Source: Prochlorococcus marinus str. MIT 9215
Lineage (GTDB): Bacteria; Cyanobacteriota; Cyanobacteriia; PCC-6307; Cyanobiaceae
Assembly (NCBI GenBank): GCA_949486985.1
Contig: CATBLW010000096.1
Location: 1 to 8,539, forward strand
Direction of reading: 5' to 3'
DNA length: 8,539 nucleotides
Below, piece by piece: positions 1-4,928 of this stretch. Position 1 is the stretch's first letter; every line of letters begins with the position of its first letter. The notes beneath the pieces were generated by a model. That model was not told where the DNA came from and searched no databases. It worked only from the letters and a program-made list of their open reading frames with translations. Both the position numbers and the translations under genes were made by a program.

Positions 1-111
1 AGCAGAAGGCATCCTGGTGTTCTGATCCCAGTAGAGGGTGCTCTGAATCGAACCCAGCAGCTGGGTTTCATGCAGATAGTCCCCCAATCGCTGCCAAGCC
101 AGTAAAGGCAA
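1..111 (-). CDS. M32 (Taq-type) metallocarboxypeptidase, N-terminal fragment
   Basis: The minus strand encodes 37 residues running off the left edge, including LLGSIQSTLYWDQNTRMPSA. The pattern of a short helical lead, a small-residue stretch and then (Y/S)WDQ-T-MP is the typical N-terminal signature of carboxypeptidase Taq (peptidase family M32), a zinc-dependent enzyme that trims C-terminal residues from peptides in the cytoplasm. The HExxH zinc site lies outside the window and cannot be checked. The reading frame opens after a stop at 175-177 and contains no ATG before the conserved segment. The only conventional start is TTG at 109-111, giving (M)PLLAWQRLGDYL. An ATG at 122-124 is in another frame. 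The family assignment comes from motif recognition; the start is an inference. Confidence 0.75.
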   Translation of the reverse strand, partial: MPLLAWQRLGDYLHETQLLGSIQSTLYWDQNTRMPSA

Positions 112-413
112 AGGCTTGACCCATGACTGCTTGAAACTTAAGCAGACAATCGACCAGAATTCAAAGCTTTTTGTTCAAATCAATCCATTCCCATGATCAG
201 GAAGACTGAACAAGCAAAAGCCTCAATCGCTTCAATAAGGATAGAGATCCTATTAATCATTAACCATCATGCAAAACGCTACCTATGGATGTATCTAGAT
301 AATTTCAGAGAGATGCAAGAATTCAGAATCAATAGGCCTAAGCTTTCAAGGCAATTCTTACTGATTACAGGCCAATAAAATACCTATAAAACCAAAACTT
401 TAAGCATCATTTT
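112..413. other. Gene-poor AT-rich spacer
   Basis: This spacer separates the start of the M32 peptidase gene from the end of the DCC-family gene, both on the minus strand, so it should hold the peptidase promoter. A plus-strand open frame of 61 codons (193-378) exists, but its product is rich in Ile, Lys, Arg and Asn without any recognisable motif. It has no ribosome binding site, as expected for a chance frame in AT-rich DNA. I see no tRNA, repeat or convincing terminator. Confidence 0.5.
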
Positions 414-818
414 TCAATCATCAAGACGGCATCTGCAAATCTGATCAAGCGATTGGCGGCCCGTCAACCGCAAACGAAGTCGAGCCCAGATCGAATAAAT
501 ACCATCGACCATTGGTTTCACCGCTGGCCAATCCGTGGGTGCATAAAGCCAGCCCAATCCCACCAATTGATAAGCCTCTCGAAACACGGCGACGTCTCTG
601 ACGACTGAACCATCGCCTCGCAAAGCATGCATGCGTCCCATCGCTTCGCGATAACTGATGGCCCCAAAATTCTCAGGCTGATAGTCAGCTGAATCGATAT
701 CAACAAACCGCAATCGGCCACGAGCATCCCGAGATCGCAAAAAGTTCACTTCACGCCGGCAAAGTGGACACGCACCATCAAACAGGAGAGTGAGCTGAGC
801 TTCAGTGTTCTCCTCCAT
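414..818 (-). CDS. DCC-family (DUF393) thiol-disulfide oxidoreductase-like protein
   Basis: This is a 134-residue protein of the DUF393 family, named DCC for its conserved D-x-x-C-x-x-C. Here the motif is DGACPLC at residues 14-20 (Cys17, Cys20), right after the first beta strand LTLLF as in thioredoxin-like folds. The later family features are present: FVDIDS near residues 38-43, an MHAL-x-GDG strand pair near 63-70, and a C-terminal WARLR-x-R-LTGR segment ending in CRC (Cys128, Cys130). The family is predicted to act in thiol-disulfide exchange, but its substrates are largely unknown. No signal peptide or membrane segment is visible, so it is probably cytosolic. I chose ATG 816-818 (MEENTEAQ) over the longer frame starting at 863, because the longer start would overlap the upstream gene. 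From 818 the gap to that gene's stop is 13 bases, which suggests one operon. An AGG lies about 10 bases upstream of this ATG. Confidence 0.88.
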   Translation of the reverse strand: MEENTEAQLTLLFDGACPLCRREVNFLRSRDARGRLRFVDIDSADYQPENFGAISYREAMGRMHALRGDGSVVRDVAVFREAYQLVGLGWLYAPTDWPAVKPMVDGIYSIWARLRLRLTGRQSLDQICRCRLDD

Positions 819-831
819 CGCTAATCGGCCT

Positions 832-1071
832 TCATTTCTTACGGCAGTATCCACCGCCCACATTCATCCAACCTGAAAGGCAAGCCTCTCCGTTGGTGGG
901 AGTAACGGTATAGGTCATCAAACCAAGCGTGCTGCATTTGCCGTTGAACGTATCGACATAGCCCATGGGGCAAATGTCCTTCAATTTTTTCACCACTCGC
1001 TGCGCATGGGAGGGAGTGGCTCCAACCGCAACTGAACTGATCAAGACCAGCACCAACAGAGCCCATCTCAT
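832..1071 (-). CDS. Small secreted protein with duplicated Cys-bounded motif
   Basis: This 79-residue protein is of unknown function. Residues 1-23 (MRWALLVLVL...SHA) form a classic Sec signal peptide with a hydrophobic core and a cleavage site after S-H-A. That leaves a 56-residue basic mature protein starting QRVVKKLKD. The mature part has exactly four cysteines at mature positions 11, 23, 41 and 53. They bound two similar 13-residue units, CPMGYVDTFNGKC and CLSGWMNVGGGYC, both fitting C-x2-G-[YW]-x-[DN]-x3-G-x-C, so two disulfides within the units are likely. A TTG-initiated extension to 1116 is possible, but ATG 1069-1071 has GAGGA about 11 bases upstream and places the signal peptide correctly. 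The stop lies 13 bases before the DCC-family gene, so the two are probably co-transcribed. No function can be assigned. Confidence 0.85.
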   Translation of the reverse strand: MRWALLVLVLISSVAVGATPSHAQRVVKKLKDICPMGYVDTFNGKCSTLGLMTYTVTPTNGEACLSGWMNVGGGYCRKK

Positions 1072-1147
1072 CTGGAAAGCATTCCTCACCGCAGCAAAAC
1101 TCTTCGATGAGATCAAACTTAGGAGGCACTGCTGCCAATCTGCGCCG

Positions 1148-1615
1148 ATGTCACTTCAGCAAGCGTTGCATCAGCTGGAGATTGTCACCTCAGGAGAGGG
1201 CTTCATCGACCTCACCCAAACAATCAATCGATGGATCGCGAAAGAACGAATCGAACGCGGGGTATTGCATCTAACGGCTCTTCACACAAGCTGCAGCCTC
1301 ACAATTAATGAAAATGCCGATCCCAGAGTTCTCGATGATTTATCGACTTACATGAAAGCCTTAGTCCCGGAAGAAGGATTCAGATCCATTAGCGGCAAAG
1401 GCGGGGCCCAGGCTTATCGACATGCCGACGAAGGCCCTGATGACATGCCGGCGCACATCCGCACATCACTAACCAGCAGCAGCTTGAGCCTAAGTATTGA
1501 TCAGGGAAAACTGCTGCTGGGTATCTGGCAGGCCATTTATCTTTGGGAGCATCGATGCTCAGGCAGCCGCCGGAGACTGGCATTGCACGCCATTGGCGAG
1601 ATGACGAAGCCATGA
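1148..1615 (+). CDS. yjbQ: YjbQ/UPF0047 family protein (secondary thiamine-phosphate synthase-like)
   Basis: This 155-residue protein carries the UPF0047 hallmarks. HTSCSLTINENADP spans residues 46-59, an H-x10-H pair (His92, His103) lies in the acidic segment HADEGPDDMPAHI, and the C-terminal family signature ends in GIWQAIYLWEHR (residues 125-136; the usual form has G-T-W-Q). Length fits the family, which averages about 140 residues. Some members show weak thiamine-phosphate synthase activity, hence the usual annotation; the physiological role is unsettled. The start is ATG 1148. An AGGAGG at 1121-1126 lies 21 bases upstream, too far for a standard ribosome binding site, and no in-frame start codon lies closer to it. 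The gene is divergent from the secreted-peptide gene, with 76 bases between starts. Its stop overlaps the next ATG. Confidence 0.9.
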   Translation: MSLQQALHQLEIVTSGEGFIDLTQTINRWIAKERIERGVLHLTALHTSCSLTINENADPRVLDDLSTYMKALVPEEGFRSISGKGGAQAYRHADEGPDDMPAHIRTSLTSSSLSLSIDQGKLLLGIWQAIYLWEHRCSGSRRRLALHAIGEMTKP

Positions 1616-1968
1616 ATGGTCTTCCTAAAGAGCTTCAGGAGCGCCTTGATTATTTTGCTGCATTGCACGGCATGGATCCCAACCAGGCGATCGAACATCT
1701 TCTAAGAGCGGCTCTCAACCTGGCCATTCCTGATCCGAAAAACACTCCAAAGAGCCCTCCAATTGCTCAGCAAATTGGAAAAGCTGATGGCAATACAGCC
1801 AATCTTCTGGCCCGTCGCAATGGTTCCAAGCTCAACAAATTGGTGCAGCAGCGCCACAACCCAGAAGCATGGGCAGAAGATGGCGGCGCCGATACCAATG
1901 TGGATCTACTCGTTGACCGCCTCCACGACATCGCGGAATCGCCAGAACAAAACCACCAAAATCCTTAG
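1612..1968 (+). CDS. Hypothetical protein with ribbon-helix-helix-like N-terminus
   Basis: The start ATG shares bases with the stop of the YjbQ gene (ATGA, 1612-1615), so the two are translationally coupled and certainly in one operon. The product has 118 residues. Residues 3-35 (LPKELQERLDYFAALHGMDP, then helix) resemble the strand-helix-helix pattern of CopG/Arc-type ribbon-helix-helix proteins: LP-x-EL-x-ERL, a small G-(M/S)-x-x-x-x-AI turn, then EHLLRAAL. The rest is polar, probably partly disordered, with a basic patch (ARRNGSKLNKLVQQRHN, about 67-83) and an acidic helical end. No catalytic motif is visible. A DNA-binding or small regulatory role is possible from the N-terminus alone; I would not go beyond that. 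Confidence 0.72.
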   Translation: MNGLPKELQERLDYFAALHGMDPNQAIEHLLRAALNLAIPDPKNTPKSPPIAQQIGKADGNTANLLARRNGSKLNKLVQQRHNPEAWAEDGGADTNVDLLVDRLHDIAESPEQNHQNP

Positions 1969-2336
1969 AGAGTCAAATCAATCAATCAACAGCAGAGATC
2001 AGAACCTCCTATCCAGCAAACAAATAAAGCTCGGCAAAGGGGAAAGCTGGCGAGACAGGGCGATATAGATATACAGCCACTCTTTAAACAAGCAGTTTAT
2101 CCATCAAGCTGCAGAGAGTCCTTGCAGCCAACTATCTTTGAACTGACTAGATTATTTGTACAGATTGATCAGAACAAACCACTCTACTGATTAAATAGGC
2201 AAAGGTCCGAGCACGAATTGGCATCCATACAATCGAGCTTTGCAATCTCCAAACCAACAACAGTTAACCAACAACAGTGGCATCAATCCAATCCTGACAA
2301 TAATGATGAGAAGAATCACACCAATCCAACACCCGC
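1969..2336. other. Intergenic region upstream of the pterin dehydratase gene
   Basis: No coding frame convinces me in this 368-base stretch. It holds a short ATCA microrepeat just after the preceding stop (about 1977-1990), a weak 6-base hairpin (GCTGCA 2108-2113 with TGCAGC 2123-2128, no T-tract), and a 14-base tandem duplication near the 3' end that is listed separately. It should include the end of the YjbQ operon transcript and the promoter of the next unit, but I could not place a clean -35/-10 pair. A small RNA cannot be excluded by eye. Confidence 0.45.
2252..2279. repeat. 14-base tandem duplication
   Basis: AACCAACAACAGTT (2252-2265) is followed immediately by AACCAACAACAGTG (2266-2279), 13 of 14 bases identical. 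The pair lies 57 bases upstream of the pterin dehydratase ATG. It could be a replication-slippage product or a pair of protein-binding half-sites; the sequence does not decide between these. Confidence 0.7.
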
Positions 2337-2627
2337 ATGACAGCAACTCTGCTCACCCCTGAAGAGATCTCTTTATTGGCGGATCAACTACCTGGATGGA
2401 CTGTGTTGGGATCCAAACTTCAACGCCAATGGAAGTTTAAAAACTTCGTCGATGCATTCGGATTCATGAGCAGAGTTGCTCTACTCGCCGAATCCATGCA
2501 TCACCACCCAGATTGGAGCAACGTCTACAGCCGTGTCACGATCGAGCTCACCACCCATGACCTAGGTGGATTAAGTGATCAAGATGTTCAGCTAGCCCAA
2601 GCGATCAATCTGCTTCAGCCTAATTAA
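2337..2627 (+). CDS. phhB: Pterin-4a-carbinolamine dehydratase (4a-hydroxytetrahydrobiopterin dehydratase)
   Basis: This is a full-length 96-residue member of the PCD/DCoH family. The catalytic signature is intact: AESMHHHPDWSNVY at residues 51-64 (the HHP histidines), followed by V-x-I-x-L-x-THD with His74 and Asp75, and GGLSDQD with Asp81 and Asp83. The N-terminal L-x-x-LPGW-x-V element (17-23) and the F-x-x-F-x-x-A-x-x-F-x-x-x-V-A helix are also typical. The enzyme dehydrates 4a-hydroxy-tetrahydropterin, recycling the pterin cofactor of aromatic amino acid hydroxylases. In organisms lacking such hydroxylases it has been linked to other pterin metabolism. The start at 2337 is the natural one (MTATLLTPEEI), though no clear ribosome binding site precedes it. 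A COG0523 GTPase gene begins 36 bases downstream on the same strand, suggesting an operon. Confidence 0.93.
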   Translation: MTATLLTPEEISLLADQLPGWTVLGSKLQRQWKFKNFVDAFGFMSRVALLAESMHHHPDWSNVYSRVTIELTTHDLGGLSDQDVQLAQAINLLQPN

Positions 2628-2663
2628 TCAAATGTTCTCCACCAAGGCGAAGTTGTTGCCAGC

Positions 2664-3818
2664 ATGCAACCAACGGCCGTGGTTCCGACCTCTTCCCGTT
2701 CCACTACCGGCAAGCGCATGAGCAACTCCTCCAACCCCACCGCTACCAGCAAGACCAGCAGTGAAGCCGAGCGGGCAGAAGCAAAAGGTGTACCGGTAAC
2801 GATCCTCACCGGCTTCCTCGGTGCTGGTAAAACCACCCTGCTAAACCACATCCTCAGCAATCAAGAAGGCATAAAAACTGCAGTACTCGTCAATGAATTT
2901 GGCGAAATCGGGATCGATAACGACCTGGTCATTGCCACCGGAGAAGACATGGTGGAACTCAGCAATGGCTGCATCTGTTGCACGATCAACGGTGAACTGG
3001 TCGAAGCGGTTGAACGGATTCTCGATCGCCCCGACCCCATTGATTACTTGGTGGTTGAGACCACTGGCCTGGCCGATCCACTGCCGGTGGCCATGAGCTT
3101 TCTTGGCAGCGAACTCCGAGACCTTACGAGGCTGGATTCCATCATCACCTTGATCGATGCCGACAATTTCGACACTCAATTACTCGATAGTGAGATAGGC
3201 AGAGCTCAGGTGATCTACGGAGATATTCTGCTACTCAACAAAACTGATCTGGTCACAGAAGAGCGATTATCAGAGATTGAATCTCAATTAAAGGATGTTA
3301 AGCAGGAGGCTAGAATTTTGCGCTCTATAAAAGGGGATGTACCAATTCCTCTGCTGCTAAGCGTTGGTCTATTTGAAAGTGATCAGGTCACAACAACGCA
3401 TAGTTCGGAAGAGCATGATCACAGCGATTGTGACCACGATCATGGACATTGCAGCCATGATGATCATCATCATGAAGAGCATAAACATCATCACAACCCT
3501 GATCACCAATCAATCGAGGGGTTCACCTCTCTTTCATTCAGCAGTGATGGTCCCTTTGCCTTGAGAAAATTCCAGAATTTTTTAGATAACCAGCTACCAG
3601 CGGAAGTCTTTCGTGCCAAAGGTATTCTTTGGTTTAATGAAAGCGATCGGCGGCATATCTTTCATCTTGCCGGGAAAAGATTCTCCATTGATGACAGCGA
3701 CTGGCCTGGCGATCGCAAAAACCAACTGGTATTAATTGGGCGCGACATTGATCACTCAACCTTGAGGAAACAACTCCAAGCCTGCATCGCCAAGGACGCA
3801 GGCAAGGGATTCGCCTAA
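2664..3818 (+). CDS. COG0523/CobW-type G3E GTPase with His-rich metal-binding loop
   Basis: This 384-residue putative metallochaperone GTPase has all the family elements. Walker A GFLGAGKT is at 50-57, and the NGCICC metal-binding motif (Cys103, Cys105, Cys106) is at 101-106. The Walker B/switch region ETTGLADP is at 132-139, and NKTD guanine specificity is at 192-195. A CobW C-terminal domain runs from about 285 to 375. Between the domains, residues 246-281 carry 15 His and 2 Cys, a likely Zn or Co/Ni buffer. Family members load metal into client enzymes; the CXCC plus His-rich loop type is often associated with zinc homeostasis, but the metal is not proven here. The first 40 residues are Ser/Thr-rich and not conserved-looking. 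ATG 2718 (MSNSSNP, 366 residues) is an equally reasonable start. The upstream neighbour is the pterin dehydratase gene. Confidence 0.93.
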   Translation: MQPTAVVPTSSRSTTGKRMSNSSNPTATSKTSSEAERAEAKGVPVTILTGFLGAGKTTLLNHILSNQEGIKTAVLVNEFGEIGIDNDLVIATGEDMVELSNGCICCTINGELVEAVERILDRPDPIDYLVVETTGLADPLPVAMSFLGSELRDLTRLDSIITLIDADNFDTQLLDSEIGRAQVIYGDILLLNKTDLVTEERLSEIESQLKDVKQEARILRSIKGDVPIPLLLSVGLFESDQVTTTHSSEEHDHSDCDHDHGHCSHDDHHHEEHKHHHNPDHQSIEGFTSLSFSSDGPFALRKFQNFLDNQLPAEVFRAKGILWFNESDRRHIFHLAGKRFSIDDSDWPGDRKNQLVLIGRDIDHSTLRKQLQACIAKDAGKGFA

Positions 3819-3856
3819 TAAGCTCAAGGCGCCTAAACTGGTATTCGGTCAGAAGC

Positions 3857-3891
3857 TAATAAGCACATCAAATACTCTTTTTTGCTTATTA
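3857..3891. other. AT-rich inverted repeat after the GTPase gene
   Basis: TAATAAGCA (3857-3865) is repeated inverted as TGCTTATTA (3883-3891), a perfect 9-base match around a 17-base loop that contains six consecutive T. It lies 38 bases after the GTPase stop. The stem is AT-rich and no strong T-tract follows it, so it is a weak terminator at best. It could instead be a protein-binding site in the promoter region of the MoxR operon, and TATTAT at 3887-3892 could serve as a -10 element. Confidence 0.4.
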
Positions 3892-3925
3892 TTTAACTCC
3901 AAAAATGCTGGTTGAACGATCTAGA

Positions 3926-3944
3926 GAGGCAAGTAACTTGCCTC
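3926..3944. promoter_or_regulatory. Perfect 19-base palindrome upstream of moxR
   Basis: GAGGCAAGT-A-ACTTGCCTC reads identically on both strands around a single central base, with 9-base arms. It lies 70 bases upstream of the MoxR ATG, inside the spacer following the GTPase gene. Its size and symmetry fit a homodimeric regulator's operator. As RNA it could form an 8-base stem with a UAA loop, but no T-tract follows directly, so termination is less likely. It matches neither the NtcA GTA-N8-TAC pattern nor a cyanobacterial LexA box that I know of. Confidence 0.5.
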
Positions 3945-4013
3945 CGACTCGCTTCCCTTTTGCTATCTCAACAATGCGCTCCTACGCTGATCAAAGCGTT
4001 ATCTAGCTCCTGC

Positions 4014-4928
4014 ATGTCCGCAGCAAGCCCCAAGCTGCTTGAGCAGGTTTTGGCTCAGATCAATGAAGTTGTTTTAGGTAAACCACAGCAGGTACGCCTC
4101 GCCGTTTCCTGCCTGCTTGCCCGTGGCCATCTGTTGATCGAAGATCTTCCTGGCATGGGGAAAACCACTCTGGCGGAAGCCTTGGCTCGCAGCTTTGGCT
4201 TGACCTTTAACAGGGTTCATTTCACAAACGATCTTCTGCCTGCAGATCTGATTGGCATCTCCATTTACGAGAAAAAAACCGAAACCTTTCAGTTCCATCA
4301 AGGCCCACTTTTTTGCAATGTGCTGCTTGCGGATGAGATCAACCGCGCCAGCCCGCGCACCCAAAGCGCCCTCCTGGAAGCCATGTCCTCCAACATGGTC
4401 AGCGTGGATGGAATCAGCTATCCATTGCCGCAGCCATTTTTTGTGATTGCCACCCAAAACGGTTGGGATCAAACCGGCACGTACCCCCTGCCGGAATCCC
4501 AGCTCGACCGCTTCTTGATGAGGCTTTCACTTGGTTTCCCTGATCGAGAGGCCGAACGCAAGCTGCTTTTAGGTCATGCGAATCCAGTACAGCAGCTACA
4601 GAGCAGCCTCGATAGCCATGGCTTAATCGAGGCACAACAACATTGCAGTGGGTTGACCATGCAACCCTCTCTTATCGACTACGTGCTCGATCTATTAGCA
4701 ACAAGTCGATGCGACAGCAGCTCAACAGGGCTTTCACCTCGAGCAGCCCAAGGGCTCATTGCCGCTGCCAAGAGCTGGGCCTTTTTGGAGCAGCGCCATT
4801 ACGTCATCCCAGCCGATGTGATTGCCGTGTTTAACGCTGTTGCTGAGCACCGACTCGATGGTGGCCAACCCAGAAGCGGCGAAAGTCTCAGCCAACTCCT
4901 GCTGAATCAGGTGGACGCCATTCGATGA
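4014..4928 (+). CDS. MoxR-family AAA+ ATPase
   Basis: This 304-residue protein has an intact AAA_3 (MoxR) core: Walker A LPGMGKTT at 45-52, Walker B LLADEINR at 104-111, sensor 1 IATQN at 145-149, and the GTYPLPESQLDRF block (155-167) with its conserved Arg166. A C-terminal lid with SPRAAQGLI follows. MoxR ATPases are chaperone-like and help assemble or activate partner proteins, commonly encoded with DUF58 and transglutaminase genes, exactly the arrangement here. I chose ATG 4014 (MSAASPKLLEQV), which fits the family's N-terminus. The frame stays open upstream to a TTG at 3912, but that extension overlaps the palindrome and resembles nothing. The stop overlaps the next ATG (4925-4928), implying translational coupling. 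One variation from the common form is ATQN-GW-DQ where ATQN-P-x-EQ is usual. Confidence 0.93.
   Translation: MSAASPKLLEQVLAQINEVVLGKPQQVRLAVSCLLARGHLLIEDLPGMGKTTLAEALARSFGLTFNRVHFTNDLLPADLIGISIYEKKTETFQFHQGPLFCNVLLADEINRASPRTQSALLEAMSSNMVSVDGISYPLPQPFFVIATQNGWDQTGTYPLPESQLDRFLMRLSLGFPDREAERKLLLGHANPVQQLQSSLDSHGLIEAQQHCSGLTMQPSLIDYVLDLLATSRCDSSSTGLSPRAAQGLIAAAKSWAFLEQRHYVIPADVIAVFNAVAEHRLDGGQPRSGESLSQLLLNQVDAIR

Noticed and set aside
193..378. Plus-strand open frame of 61 codons in the left spacer
   Set aside because: AT-rich, no ribosome binding site, no motif, composition (Ile/Lys/Arg/Asn) typical of non-coding DNA read as protein.
819..863. Longer start for the DCC-family protein at 863
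   Set aside because: It would overlap the end of the secreted-peptide gene and adds residues not typical of the family; ATG 816-818 fits better.
965..1147. Upstream extension of the YjbQ frame
   Set aside because: It runs antisense through the secreted-peptide gene and matches nothing; family homology begins at ATG 1148.
1763..2068. Open frame overlapping the RHH-like gene and the following spacer
   Set aside because: It is an out-of-frame shadow of the coupled 1612-1968 gene, with no ribosome binding site or motif.
2108..2128. GCTGCA/TGCAGC hairpin in the spacer before the pterin dehydratase gene
   Set aside because: Six-base stem without T-tract or flanking conservation; expected by chance in a spacer of this length.
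2624..3179. Minus-strand open frames opposite the GTPase gene
   Set aside because: Antisense shadows; the plus strand carries every GTPase motif.
3364..3564. Plus-strand frame rich in Ile/Met over the His-rich region
   Set aside because: An out-of-frame reading of the CAT/GAT repeats of the His-rich loop.
3905..4006. Leader frame of 33 codons ending seven bases before moxR
   Set aside because: It has no ribosome binding site and no attenuation-type codon run; kept only as an alternative explanation for the palindrome.
3912..4013. TTG-initiated N-terminal extension of MoxR
   Set aside because: Family N-termini match ATG 4014; the extension covers the palindrome and shows no conserved character.
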